From CS4-C045 sp963844115 (GTDB lineage: Bacteria > Planctomycetota > Planctomycetia > Pirellulales > UBA7805): a stretch of DNA of 64,000 bases. The stretch spans positions 36,794 to 100,793 of the forward strand of contig CAWJNN010000079.1 of the NCBI GenBank assembly GCA_963844115.1, in the 5' to 3' direction. This document shows, piece after piece, positions 9,222 through 18,503 of the stretch (the first letter of the stretch is position 1; each line of letters opens with the position of its first letter). The translations under genes and the position numbers were made by a program. A model generated the notes under the pieces. It saw nothing but the letters and a program-made list of their open reading frames with translations. It did not search any database and was not told where the DNA came from.

Positions 9222-9698
9222 ATGATGTCGGACTACAATCGAGTGATTTTGATGGGAAGACTGACGCGCGATCCTGACCTGCGCTACACGCCCAACGGGA
9301 CGGCGGTCGCTGAGTTCGGACTGGCGGTGAATGATCGTCGCAAGGACAGTCAATCGGGCGAATGGATCGAGGATACCCAGTTTATTGACATCACGATGTG
9401 GGCCCGGCAGGCCGAAATCGCTGCCGAATATCTCGCGAAGGGTTCGCCCATATTCCTGGAAGGCCGCCTCAAATTTGATTCGTGGGAAAAGGAAGGCCAA
9501 AAACACTCGAAACTTCGCGTCGTGGCCGAACGAATGCAGTTTATCGGTCCGCGCGGCGAACGCAGCGGCCAGGCGGCCGGTGGCCAGCCAAGGGCCGCCC
9601 AAGTACCAGGTGACGCTCAAGCAGGCGGCGGCAGCCCCGCAGCCGTTCCGGCCGAGGCCCACGCAGGTCAACCACCACGGGACGACATTCCCTTTTAG
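9222..9698 (+). CDS. ssb: Single-stranded DNA-binding protein
   Basis: Tetrameric OB-fold protein that coats ssDNA in replication and repair. 158 residues with an ideal ribosome site (AAAAGGAGGG, 9211-9220) just before ATG 9222; the second ATG at 9225 is equally possible. The OB-fold starts MSDYNRVILMGRLTRDPDLRY and includes FGLAVNDRRKD, QFIDITMWARQAE, and EGRLKFDSWE. The linker is rich in Gly, Ala and Pro and the C-terminal acidic tip is DDIPF, the conserved docking peptide for partner proteins. It lies between rpsF and rplI as in many bacteria. Confidence 0.95.
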   Translation: MMSDYNRVILMGRLTRDPDLRYTPNGTAVAEFGLAVNDRRKDSQSGEWIEDTQFIDITMWARQAEIAAEYLAKGSPIFLEGRLKFDSWEKEGQKHSKLRVVAERMQFIGPRGERSGQAAGGQPRAAQVPGDAQAGGGSPAAVPAEAHAGQPPRDDIPF

Positions 9699-9712
9699 GA
9701 TGATTTAAGAAA

Positions 9713-10267
9713 ATGCCAAATATGCAGCAAAAAAGACGCAAACGCACCTCGACCTCTCGTGTCAAACGCATCGCGCGAGGTCCTAACGGTGGCGTGGAAT
9801 TGCTTCTGATTCAGTCCGTCGATCAACTGGGCGGTCAGGGTGACGTCATCGAAGTGAAACCAGGCTTTGCCCACAATTATTTATTGCCTCAGGGCTTGGC
9901 GACCGTAGCGACGGACCATCACAAGCGGATGGTCGAAAAACATCGTGCAAAACTGGCGGCGATTGAAGATAGTCGTCGTAGCGGGCTGCGGAAGTTGGCG
10001 ACCGCGATCGGCAATCTCAGCGTGACCATCGAAGCGAACGCGAACGACGAAGGTCACCTGTACGGCAGCGTCGGCGGACCGGAAATTGCCACGGCTCTGA
10101 AACGCACGGACATCACCGTGACGGAAGACCAAATAAGGCTGTCGGGGCCATTGAAAGAGTTGGGACTGTACACCGTTCAGGTCCATTTGGGACCCGAAAT
10201 TGACGCCGATTTGAAAGTCTGGGTCGTGCCCAGCGTAATGGATGACGAGAAGGCGAGCGAAGGGTAA
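9713..10267 (+). CDS. rplI: 50S ribosomal protein L9
   Basis: Large-subunit protein with two RNA-binding lobes joined by a long helix. 184 residues from ATG 9713. About 25 basic residues (KRRKRTSTSRVKR) precede the usual start of L9, so an internal start is conceivable, although no good alternative is visible. Core motifs: ELLLIQSVDQLGGQGDVIEVKPGFAHNYLLPQGLA is broken here into LGGQGDVIEVKPG and FAHNYLLPQGLA (residues ~40-65), and the C-lobe has LYGSVGGPEIATAL and LGLYTVQVHLGPEI. It starts 14 bases after ssb, so co-translation is likely. Confidence 0.93.
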   Translation: MPNMQQKRRKRTSTSRVKRIARGPNGGVELLLIQSVDQLGGQGDVIEVKPGFAHNYLLPQGLATVATDHHKRMVEKHRAKLAAIEDSRRSGLRKLATAIGNLSVTIEANANDEGHLYGSVGGPEIATALKRTDITVTEDQIRLSGPLKELGLYTVQVHLGPEIDADLKVWVVPSVMDDEKASEG

Positions 10268-10351
10268 AAAAAGCGCAGTAACGGTCGACTTCGTCGATCG
10301 TTCCCGGTTCCTTCGCCAACTCAGGATTTTTTGGTCTCAGGATGATGATCA

Positions 10352-11803
10352 ATGGCCACGGCGAGTAGATCTGCACGAACGGCATCGTCAGACGGACTGC
10401 AACTGCTGGATCGCGGTCTGCCCTCGAACCTGGAGGCGGAACGCAACACGCTTGGCAGCATGCTGCTGTTGCCAGAAGTCTGCGACGATGTCTCGCTGAT
10501 CCTGCGGCCAGATGATTTCTACGACGAAGCGCATCGGACGCTGTATAAGCATATTCAGGCGTTGTACGAGAAGGGTCAAAAGGTCGACATGACCTTGCTT
10601 GTCGATCGTTTGAAATCCGCCGGCGAATTCGAAGAGGTGGGCGGAGCGGCCATGTTGGCAGAGGTGGCTCATTCCGTTCCCACGGCCGCCAATGCCGCCT
10701 ATTACGCCCGGATTGTCCAGGACAAATCGCTGCTACGGTCTTTGATCCATACCGGTACCACTATCGTCAAGGATGCCTACGATCAGAATGAGCCTTCCCG
10801 CGATCTATTGAATCATGCGGAAGAGCGAATCTTTGGCATTCGGGATCAACGCGGCTCGACCGGCGATGTAACAGAGATCCACGATGTCTTGATGGAAGCG
10901 TTCGAGCAGATCGACGCGCGGATGGAACACGGCGGTGCCAACGGCGTGGCGACCGGTTTTACAGATCTCGACAGACTAACCGGTGGTATCCATCCAGGCG
11001 AACTGATCATCGTTGCGGCACGGCCAAGTATGGGTAAGACGGCGCTCGCTTCGAATATCACCGACTACGTAGCCGTTGAAGAAAACCAGCTGACGTTGTT
11101 TGTCAGCCTGGAAATGTCACGCTTGGAGCTGGCTCAGCGCATGATGTGCGCCCGCGGCGAAATTAACGGCGAGAAGTTTCGCAGCGGGTTCCTGTCGGGC
11201 ACCGATCACAAGAAGCTGATCGAAGTCTCGGCGACGCTGGGAAAGAGCCCCCTCTTTATCGACGATACTCCCACCCGGACCGTCACCGAGATTATCGCGA
11301 CCGCCAGACGGCTTAAGCGACGACACGGAACCTTGGGCCTGGTCGTTATCGACTACCTCCAGCTGATTCAGCCCGACAACACCGCCGAGCCGCGGCAAGA
11401 GCAAGTCGCGAAGATCGCTCGACGGCTCAAAGCGATGGCCCGCGAGCTGGCCGTTCCCGTCCTCTGTCTAGCGCAATTGAATCGTCAAGCCGAAATGACG
11501 AAGGACAATCGCCCAAAGCTCAGCCACCTCCGCGAGTCCGGTGCCATCGAGCAAGATGCGGATGTGGTGTTGATGGTCCACCGCGAAGAGTATTTCCTGA
11601 GCCCGCAAGAACGGGAAGGGATGAAATCCGGGGCGAATCCGAATAGCTGCCTCGGCGAGGCAGACATCATCATCGCCAAACAGCGTAATGGCCCGACAGG
11701 CGACGTCAAACTGCATTGGTTCCAGCAATACACCAGTTTTCGTAATTCAACGAAGCCGGCGCATGAGGAATTCAATTCGTATGGGGGCGGCGAGAGTTTC
11801 TGA
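10352..11803 (+). CDS. dnaB: Replicative DNA helicase
   Basis: Hexameric 5'-3' helicase of the replication fork. 483 residues. The N-terminal DnaB domain starts at LPSNLEAERNTLGSML, with DDFYDEAHRTLYKHI and VPTAANAAYYARIV. The RecA-type motor has Walker A AARPSMGKTA near residues 222-231, FVSLEMSRLELAQRM, Walker B LVVIDYLQLI, and LSHLRESGAIEQDADVV with IIIAKQRNGPTG at the end. No intein interrupts the Walker motifs. It completes the rpsF-ssb-rplI-dnaB block, separated from rplI by 84 bases. Confidence 0.96.
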   Translation: MATASRSARTASSDGLQLLDRGLPSNLEAERNTLGSMLLLPEVCDDVSLILRPDDFYDEAHRTLYKHIQALYEKGQKVDMTLLVDRLKSAGEFEEVGGAAMLAEVAHSVPTAANAAYYARIVQDKSLLRSLIHTGTTIVKDAYDQNEPSRDLLNHAEERIFGIRDQRGSTGDVTEIHDVLMEAFEQIDARMEHGGANGVATGFTDLDRLTGGIHPGELIIVAARPSMGKTALASNITDYVAVEENQLTLFVSLEMSRLELAQRMMCARGEINGEKFRSGFLSGTDHKKLIEVSATLGKSPLFIDDTPTRTVTEIIATARRLKRRHGTLGLVVIDYLQLIQPDNTAEPRQEQVAKIARRLKAMARELAVPVLCLAQLNRQAEMTKDNRPKLSHLRESGAIEQDADVVLMVHREEYFLSPQEREGMKSGANPNSCLGEADIIIAKQRNGPTGDVKLHWFQQYTSFRNSTKPAHEEFNSYGGGESF

Positions 11804-12163
11804 TCGGACTCGATCCGAGGGTGCAGCCCTGCTCAGGTGTGACATTACTGCTAGTGGCGAGTGCCCCACGTCGTTTCATTTTGCAGGTTGACCTGGTGCG
11901 CCGGGACTACTGACAAGTTCGGACAAGGTTTCCTGGCGTGGCTGTTTGACGTTCGCGTCGAATGGTGGCACCTTCACCATTGCTAGCAAATTGGTTTTCG
12001 ATCAATTCGGCTTGCCGCGTGACGGGCATTTCCTGTATTTCTCCCGAACCTTTCGCCGCTAGCCGTGCGTAGTTAGGAAGGTTGTTCAACCCTTCAACTA
12101 GCGAATCAGGCGACGCGGTAATGTGTACTCGTCTATTTTTTCGCGATCCAGGGACGGACCGAG
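11804..12163. other. Intergenic region dnaB / POTRA gene
   Basis: 360 bases with no supportable gene. A 60-codon frame on the minus strand (11907-12089) has no ribosome site and no recognisable features. No clear promoter or terminator was identified. Confidence 0.35.
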
Positions 12164-13624
12164 TTGATGTTCAGCGTCAAGGCTTTCTTAGGCCGGGCTC
12201 TGCATAGCTTCAGGTGCATCGCCGTTGTTGCGCTGTGGCTGAGCCCGCTCGTGTCGTTCGCCCAAGATCGATACGGACTTTCGTCGCCAAGTCCCTCGCG
12301 AGTCTCAACCAGTTTCATCGGACAAACGATTGCCGAAGTTCAGATCGTGGGCTATCGTTCGATCAGCGAACATGAAATACGCGCCGAACTTGATACCAGA
12401 GAGGGACAAGCGTTCGATCCGATGACCGTGACACGCGACGTCAAGAATCTGACAAAGACGCGCAAGTTCTTCGATGTCAAGGTAAAGACTCGGCCCGGTC
12501 CCCAACCGCAAACCGTCGTGGTCGTTTATGAGGTGTTCGAATTTCCGCGACTGGAATACGTCCATTTCATCGGGAACGCCCAGATCACATCGAAGGCGCT
12601 GAGGAAACAAATCGAATTGAAGGAGGGAGATGCCCGCGACACCTCGACCATCGAAACGGCTCAGCGAAAAATCAAGGATTTCTATCAAGAACGCGGCTAC
12701 AACAAGATTCAAATTGAAGTCGCCGAAGGCTTGAAGCAATCCGATCGTGGCGCGGTCTTCCGAATTCATGAAGGACCACAGCAGCGGATTTGGACAGTCA
12801 AGTTCGTCGGAAACACCATCGTTTCCGGAGGGCGGCTTAAAACCCAGATTCAATCCAAACCAAGTAAAGTCAAATTGGTCACGCCGCTGGCCAAGGGATA
12901 TGTCGATCGGCGTAGCATCGATGAAGATGTTGACCGCCTGACATCTTACTACCGTAGTCTTGGTTATATGGTCGCGCGTGTTGGGCGATTACTAAAGTTC
13001 GACGATGACGGCCGGTGGGCCGAGCTGACTTTTGTTATCGATGAAGGACCTCGTTTCGTCGTCCGAAGCGTAACGTTCAACGGCAACGAGATCTACGACG
13101 ACGCGCAACTGCAAGCGTTGCTTTCGCTGAAATCGGGTGAGTATTTTGACCAGGCGAAAATGACGCGCGATGTTCGCGAATTGACCGACGCGTACGGCAG
13201 TGTCGGTTTTATCATGGCGAATGTTAAGCCCGAACCGCGGACGCTGGAGCGCGACCCAGAAGTCGATTTGGTTTTCGACATCGCCGAAGGGGATCGTTAT
13301 CGAGTTGGTGAAATCCACGTTACGATCACTGGCGACAGCCCACATACCCAACGCTCAGTCGCTTTGGATCGGATTTCGATCCGACCGGGCGATATCGCCG
13401 ACATTCGCGAAATCCGCGACAGTGAACGGCGGCTGAGATCGTCCGGGCTATTTTTGAGCGACCAGGTCCGTGGCATCCAACCCAAGATTGTCTTCCGGCA
13501 GCGCGACGAAAACGAGTCGATGGCGGATCATGGACAATCCTCGAGCACCATCCGAGGTCAAAGTCCAGAGCGTCCGCGAGGCGATCATCCACGCGCACGC
13601 CCGGCGCAGGGGGTGTACCGGTGA
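12164..13624 (+). CDS. POTRA-domain protein of the outer-membrane assembly machinery (BamA N-terminal half)
   Basis: 486 residues. A signal peptide (LHSFRCIAVVALWLSPLVSFAQ) is followed by about five POTRA repeats: IAEVQIVGYRSISEHEI, LEYVHFIGNAQIT, IWTVKFVGNTIVSGG, VVRSVTFNGNEIY, and YRVGEIHVTITG. Helical segments of the type ERGYNKIQIEV and RSLGYMVARV separate them. The order matches the periplasmic half of BamA, which receives unfolded barrels. The protein ends in a low-complexity stretch without a barrel; the barrel is in the next frame. Its stop overlaps a GTG of the barrel frame (GTGA). Either BamA is split into two coupled genes here, or one large bamA is broken in the linker near 13,500-13,620. 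Confidence 0.82.
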   Translation: MMFSVKAFLGRALHSFRCIAVVALWLSPLVSFAQDRYGLSSPSPSRVSTSFIGQTIAEVQIVGYRSISEHEIRAELDTREGQAFDPMTVTRDVKNLTKTRKFFDVKVKTRPGPQPQTVVVVYEVFEFPRLEYVHFIGNAQITSKALRKQIELKEGDARDTSTIETAQRKIKDFYQERGYNKIQIEVAEGLKQSDRGAVFRIHEGPQQRIWTVKFVGNTIVSGGRLKTQIQSKPSKVKLVTPLAKGYVDRRSIDEDVDRLTSYYRSLGYMVARVGRLLKFDDDGRWAELTFVIDEGPRFVVRSVTFNGNEIYDDAQLQALLSLKSGEYFDQAKMTRDVRELTDAYGSVGFIMANVKPEPRTLERDPEVDLVFDIAEGDRYRVGEIHVTITGDSPHTQRSVALDRISIRPGDIADIREIRDSERRLRSSGLFLSDQVRGIQPKIVFRQRDENESMADHGQSSSTIRGQSPERPRGDHPRARPAQGVYR

Positions 13625-15369
13625 ACTGCCCCCAACGAGGCTTTGTCGGGAAAAATGCTGGTGAAATGCCATACGATGGGCCTCCGAGCCCGTCGATTAT
13701 GCATACACTTGTCGGACGATTGGCACGGAGGCCCATCGTTCGCGACTTCCGACAAAGCCTGGTGCTCTGCTGGCTGATGGTCCTGACTGCGGTCGGCATG
13801 TCCAGCGGCTGCCATAAGATGGGAGCCCATCGACCGGCGGACCTGCTGTCAGCGTCTATTCCGACGTCACGTCAGGCCCCGTTCATGTCCGGTTCAACAA
13901 CGCTGGCGGCGGCCACGCCGGTGAATCGTTCGACGATACCAGGTTACCCCAGCCTAACGGAAAGACCTGTTGTCCGCGGTCAGAACGAACAGGGAAATCG
14001 TTTCGGCGGGAGTAGTGTTTCCCAGATGCCTGACGAACCGCTGGGCGATACCGTGATGGGACCGCGTTACAGCACACCCAATCCGCCGTTCGCCGGACAG
14101 CAAGTTCAGTATGCCCAGCCGGCACAAGCATTCCCGCCAGGTGCCGGCACCGCGCCAAACTTCCAGGGACCATTCTATCCCCCTGGAACCGGCCTTGACC
14201 AGAATTTTGGAGGACAACCAACACTGCCCAACGGTGGATATGTCTTCCCGACCAATCAACCACCCTTTACTCCGCAATCTCCGCTGGTCCTGCCCGAAAA
14301 ACCGATCGACCTCGATTTGGTGCTGCAGGAGGCGCAGACCGGTCGGTTCATGTTTGGTCTCGGAATCAATTCCGATGCCGGGTTGGTCGGTAACATCGTG
14401 ATCGACGAACAGAATTTCGACATACTTCGCTTGCCGACCGGCATCGACGATTGGCTGAACGGAACCGCGTTTCGAGGCGCCGGACAGCGATTCCGTGCTG
14501 AAGCTCTGCCAGGTACGGAAGTCCAACGGTATTCGGTGAGCCTTTCGGATCCTTATTTCCTCGGCACTTCGGTCAGTTTTGGCGTCAGCGGCTTTTACTA
14601 CGAACGACAGTTTACTGACTGGGACGAACGACGTTGGGGTGGTCGGGTGAATTTGGGCTACCTCTTCCCTGAACGTCCTGATTTGTCGACGACGCTTTCT
14701 GCCCGCTACGAGGAAATCGAAATCGCCAAACCCAGTGCACCAGCTCCAGAACTACTGGCGGTAGTCGGATCGAACCAATTGATCAGTCTTCGCTGGGAAG
14801 TCGCGCATGACACGCGCGACAACGCCTTTCTGCCCTCCGAAGGGCACCTGCTGCGGCTTGCCTACGAACAAGGTCTGGGTACGTTCACCTATCCGCGTTT
14901 CGAAGGCGATTTTCGACGATACTTCGTAATGCGCGAGCGTCCGGACGGTTCGGGACGCCATGTGTTAGGAATCGCGGGACGCCTCGGCGTATCGGGTTCG
15001 GACACTCCGATCTATGAAAACTTCTTTGCCGGCGGATTTTCGACATTGCGCGGTTTCGAATTCCGTGGGGCGTCGCCCCGGACCTTGGGCGTTGTCGTCG
15101 GTGGAGAATTTCAGTTACTGACCAGCGCCGAATATCGTTTTCCGTTAACGGCGGACGATAACCTGTACGGTTCGTTCTTCGTGGATGGCGGTACGGTCGA
15201 GCGGTCGGTGGAAATCAATAATTTCCGAGTAACGCCGGGCTTCGAGCTGCGGATCAACATTCCGGCTCTGGGACCTGTTCCTCTGGCAGTCGGTTTTGGC
15301 GTCCCGATCAGCCACGCTCCTGGCGATCAGCTACAGGTCTTCCACTTCTTTGTGGGTGTGAGCCGATAA
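13621..15369 (+). CDS. Omp85/BamA-type outer-membrane beta-barrel protein
   Basis: Up to 582 residues from the GTG at 13621; an ATG at 13699 is also plausible. The hydrophobic run LVLCWLMVLTAVGMSSGC looks like a lipoprotein signal with Cys in SSGC. A long Pro/Gln/Gly-rich linker (to about residue 225) leads to the barrel: FMFGLGINSDAGLVGN, YSVSLSDPYFLG, SLRWEVAHDTRDNAFLPSEG, and FFAGGFSTLRGFEFRG. The last contains the conserved RGF of Omp85 barrels. It ends LAVGFGVPISHAPGD with a C-terminal aromatic strand. It probably acts with the POTRA protein upstream in inserting outer-membrane proteins. Part of the N-terminal coding sequence overlaps a palindromic element, so the N-terminus is uncertain. 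Confidence 0.8.
   Translation: MNCPQRGFVGKNAGEMPYDGPPSPSIMHTLVGRLARRPIVRDFRQSLVLCWLMVLTAVGMSSGCHKMGAHRPADLLSASIPTSRQAPFMSGSTTLAAATPVNRSTIPGYPSLTERPVVRGQNEQGNRFGGSSVSQMPDEPLGDTVMGPRYSTPNPPFAGQQVQYAQPAQAFPPGAGTAPNFQGPFYPPGTGLDQNFGGQPTLPNGGYVFPTNQPPFTPQSPLVLPEKPIDLDLVLQEAQTGRFMFGLGINSDAGLVGNIVIDEQNFDILRLPTGIDDWLNGTAFRGAGQRFRAEALPGTEVQRYSVSLSDPYFLGTSVSFGVSGFYYERQFTDWDERRWGGRVNLGYLFPERPDLSTTLSARYEEIEIAKPSAPAPELLAVVGSNQLISLRWEVAHDTRDNAFLPSEGHLLRLAYEQGLGTFTYPRFEGDFRRYFVMRERPDGSGRHVLGIAGRLGVSGSDTPIYENFFAGGFSTLRGFEFRGASPRTLGVVVGGEFQLLTSAEYRFPLTADDNLYGSFFVDGGTVERSVEINNFRVTPGFELRINIPALGPVPLAVGFGVPISHAPGDQLQVFHFFVGVSR
13638..13760. repeat. Nested palindromic element at the POTRA/barrel junction
   Basis: The outer arms AGGCTTTGTCGG (13638-13649) and CCGACAAAGCCT (13749-13760) and the inner arms ACGATGGGCCTCCG (13673-13686) and CGGAGGCCCATCGT (13726-13739) are perfect inverted repeats. 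The inner arm is a variant of the element at 58,837-58,904. Its length, 123 bases, is a multiple of three and the barrel frame stays open across it. Confidence 0.75.
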
Positions 15370-15497
15370 CATCGTGCGATCGTTGGATGGCTCGACTGGA
15401 ACCGTGGGCTACTGCCCATCGGCTGATTTATTGAACGCTATTGGCGTTCAACGATTCGCATTGTCACTCTTTGGACAGCGCGAACAAGCGGCAACGG

Positions 15498-16334
15498 CTA
15501 CGTAAGCGGTTCGCTGGACGCAAAGGGTAGCGGGTAGCTTGGCATCCAGCCGAGCGGCAACGTGATGCCCGTGATCCAGCGTGCTTCGTTGGACGCCAGA
15601 AATGCAACGGCCGCGGCGACATCCTGCGTGACACCAATTCCCAATGGATGACAGTCCTGCAGTTTTTCCCAAGCCTCGGCGGTCAAGCGCTGGACATGCC
15701 GCGCTGCCATCGGAGTACGTACCAGGGCAGGCGCGACGCCAACAACGCGCACGCCCACGGGCGCGAGTTCGATGGCTAGCGATTGCGTCAATCCGTTCAA
15801 ACCGGCTTTGGTCGCACTGTAGGCAACCAGGCCCGGCGTGCCGCCCAACGAGCTGGAAGACGAGATATTTACGATCACTCCGCCATGCTCCTTCAACGAC
15901 CCCAACATCGAACGCGACGTACGCATCGCGCCGGTCAAGTTCACATCGACTAATTGGTGCCATTCTTCGTCGGTTAGGTCTTCAAAATTGTTAGCGGTAT
16001 CGATCCCAGCGTTGTTGACCAGAACGTCGATCTGTCCGAATTCATCGAGACATGCGTCGCGGCAGCGATCGATGTCTTCCTGGCGTGTGACGTCGCAGTT
16101 GTTCCAAAAGACCCCCTGACCGTGCGCCTCAATCCGCTCAATCAAATCATTGGGTTCTTCTCGCGACATCAGCCACACGGCCGCCCCCTCTTTCGCGAGG
16201 CGCTCCGCGATGGCCCCGCCAATACCGTGGGGGCTAGCGCCAGTAATGACAGCAACTTTTCCCGTGAAGCGAGCCGGCATATTGGGGGATGCGACGGTGT
16301 TTGATGAAATCTTGATCTCTGAGTCAGCGGACAT
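15498..16334 (-). CDS. Short-chain dehydrogenase/reductase
   Basis: NAD(P)-dependent oxidoreductase of the classical SDR family; substrate unknown. Start at ATG 16334 (MSADSEIKISS); a later ATG at 16280 (MPARFTGKVAVITGA) would give the more usual length and is a real alternative. Cofactor loop GASPHGIGGAIAERL, NNAGIDTANNF, catalytic Ser in NISSSSSLGG, and Tyr-Lys in YSATKAG. The C-terminus (ITLPLGWMPSYPLPF) departs from the usual DGG. It is convergent with the Omp85 gene and seems to be transcribed alone. Confidence 0.85.
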   Translation of the reverse strand: MSADSEIKISSNTVASPNMPARFTGKVAVITGASPHGIGGAIAERLAKEGAAVWLMSREEPNDLIERIEAHGQGVFWNNCDVTRQEDIDRCRDACLDEFGQIDVLVNNAGIDTANNFEDLTDEEWHQLVDVNLTGAMRTSRSMLGSLKEHGGVIVNISSSSSLGGTPGLVAYSATKAGLNGLTQSLAIELAPVGVRVVGVAPALVRTPMAARHVQRLTAEAWEKLQDCHPLGIGVTQDVAAAVAFLASNEARWITGITLPLGWMPSYPLPFASSEPLT

Positions 16335-16819
16335 AAGCGGTTTGAATTCCGTGATCGAACAACGCAACTAGAGAGAAGAGGAGAAAACGAATTCCCCCAA
16401 TCGCGCGCCTCTGCGACGGCGCAACAAGCCAACCGGCGGCCGCAAACTGAACCTCTATCTTCGGCTCACCCCCGCACAGCAGCCAGCACCTATTTTGGAA
16501 ACGGTGGCCACAAATGTCAAACCATTCCCCACTATTTTCGCTGAATGAACGCCGCCGCAAAGACTGTCCAGGGCGGTCGATCGGTCGGGGAGCACAACGA
16601 ATTGCTAGTACTGCTTGGACCGCCTGCTGGTTTTCGCCTGAATCGCGCCGTTAAAGTTTGCCACGATTCGCTGGATGATTACCTACTAAGTCTTGATGTG
16701 AGAACTATTAAAGGCAGCGCACTGCGCTCTCGATAAAATTCACGGAACGCGCACCGCCGCTACCGTACGCTCAAAACGAAAATCCCCCCCCGCCAGCGAA
16801 GGTCGTATAGGAGATTCTG
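16335..16819. other. Intergenic region SDR / MORN_2 protein
   Basis: About 485 bases between divergently transcribed genes. No coding frame with recognisable features. The last 20 bases hold the ribosome site of the next gene (ATAGGAGATTCTG). A homopolymer C8 run lies near 16787. Confidence 0.35.
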
Positions 16820-18049
16820 ATGTATTTGCGCCGCATATCCTGGTTGCTGCCCGTTACGGTGGCAATGACGGTCGTCGTCGTTGTCGGCCCTACCGTATCT
16901 TACGGACAAGATCTTCTTACGGAGCAAACGCTCGACAAAGCGCTAGTTCCACAGGACGAGGCCCTGAGCACCGACGCGGTCAGCACGGAAGCGGAGGTTA
17001 TTCGCGAGCGCTATGCGAATCGCGCGGTGAAGGTTGAGCGCGAAGTCATCCGCGACGCGACAGACAATTACGTTAACCACGGTTCCTGGCGGATGTGGGA
17101 TCAGGAAGGCAACATGATTGCCAAGGGCCAGTACGATCAAGGGAATCGCGGCGGTTCATGGACCGCCTGGTATGCCAAAACCGACAACAAGACTTTTCAA
17201 CAAGCCCCGTACAAGGAATTTGTCGGCCCATTCACGTCGAACGCTAACTTTCGTGGCGGTGAACTGGACGGCTCGTGGACGGTCTACGACGGTAAAAAGC
17301 GAAAAATTGTTGAGTTTAGCTATGCTAATGGTGTTCGCCACGGCGAGTGCTCGAAATACTACAGCAACGGACGCAAGATGGAGCAGGTCGAATACAAGAA
17401 CGGCGAGCTCGACGGCGTCTATCGTCAGTGGACGGCAGATGGACACATGGTTACCGACGACGTCTACGAAGACGGCCGCACGATCGGCAGGAAAATAACG
17501 CACTATCGCGATCAAAAGAAGAAGAGCGAAGGCGAATACCTGCTGGCCACGCAGCAACTGGCTGGAAAAGACGATTGGTGGACGCTTACGTTCGCCACCA
17601 CCGTTAAGAACGGCGAGGACGAGAAGCACGGCGAATGGCGAACATGGTATCCCAACGGCCAGGCGCAAGTCGAAGGCACCTACAAACACGATCGGCCGTC
17701 CGGCGAGTCGTCCTGGTCATGGTGGTATCCGAACGGCCAGAAAGCCGTCGAGGGCAGCTACGAAGCCGGCCAACAAAATGGCACGTGGACATGGTGGCAT
17801 CAGAACGGTCAGAAAAAGCTGGCTGGCAGCTACATCGTCGGGGAACCGTCCGACAAATGGATTTGGTGGAAACAGGACGGCCAGGTCCTGCAAAAGATGG
17901 ACTTTTCGGCCGCTAATCGTGACCTGGCCGTGGACGACTTGCGGGAATCGGCCGACGACGACGGCGCTAACAGCGGCGCCGACGCTCCCAGCGTATTGTC
18001 CGTCCCCATCACCACAGAACTGCCCGAACTGCAGACCATCAAGAAATAG
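16820..18049 (+). CDS. Secreted MORN_2-repeat protein
   Basis: 409 residues with a signal peptide (WLLPVTVAMTVVVVVGPTVSYG) and at least eight MORN_2-type repeats of ~22 residues. They follow the pattern G-x-W-x-x-W-Y-x-N-G-Q-x-x-x-E-G-x-Y, e.g. HGEWRTWYPNGQAQVEGTY and GTWTWWHQNGQKKLAGSY. Similar repeats occur in the YwqK antitoxin family and in many planctomycete secreted proteins; no toxin gene is adjacent, so a toxin-antitoxin role is not supported. Repeats are probably surface or periplasmic binding modules. An AGGAG site lies 7 bases before the ATG. A second protein of this type is encoded at 22,938. Confidence 0.8.
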   Translation: MYLRRISWLLPVTVAMTVVVVVGPTVSYGQDLLTEQTLDKALVPQDEALSTDAVSTEAEVIRERYANRAVKVEREVIRDATDNYVNHGSWRMWDQEGNMIAKGQYDQGNRGGSWTAWYAKTDNKTFQQAPYKEFVGPFTSNANFRGGELDGSWTVYDGKKRKIVEFSYANGVRHGECSKYYSNGRKMEQVEYKNGELDGVYRQWTADGHMVTDDVYEDGRTIGRKITHYRDQKKKSEGEYLLATQQLAGKDDWWTLTFATTVKNGEDEKHGEWRTWYPNGQAQVEGTYKHDRPSGESSWSWWYPNGQKAVEGSYEAGQQNGTWTWWHQNGQKKLAGSYIVGEPSDKWIWWKQDGQVLQKMDFSAANRDLAVDDLRESADDDGANSGADAPSVLSVPITTELPELQTIKK

Positions 18050-18503
18050 AATACCTGGTGTCGCCCTCCTACGGCCCAGCCGCAACGATGTCGGGCTGGT
18101 GACGACGATGCATTCATAACGGGTGAGACGGAAGTGCCCAGCGACCACTTCACCCGGTGGCACGCCTTTTCGTCGGACGAGTGTCGTGCTGTTCATGCGA
18201 ACTGGCTGTTCGACCAGCACTAGCCGCAGTTGACTTCACTTTTCGCTACACCGCTGGCCTCTTTTGGGACGCTCCAGCCCGCCGCCGCCGAACGACCGTG
18301 ACGCAATAGTTTAGGTGCAGAACCACGTCATTCGATCGGCACGTCCTTCAATCCGCAGATCGCTCACACTGTCACTGCGCCGTAATTCGCTACTCCTGTG
18401 GTTCCGGCATTTCCGCGCTGGCACCGTGCCATCCGTGCGTTAAACTACACCCGCCCTCAAGTCCAGCCTTTGCCGCTTCCCCAACAACACGAAAGACGTG
18501 TAG
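18050..18503. other. Intergenic region MORN_2 / DUF885 gene
   Basis: 454 bases without a coding frame that I can support. Short GC-rich inverted repeats occur (around 18,070-18,100), but no T-run follows them, so a terminator is not claimed. Confidence 0.3.

Noticed and set aside
10352..11803. Intein in dnaB
   Set aside because: The frame is of normal length (483 residues) and the Walker motifs are uninterrupted.
11907..12089. Small protein gene in the dnaB downstream spacer
   Set aside because: No ribosome site or recognisable feature, and the sequence looks like ordinary spacer.
16820..18049. MORN_2 protein as a YwqK-type antitoxin
   Set aside because: It has a signal peptide and no toxin neighbour; the label would be carried over from annotation habit.
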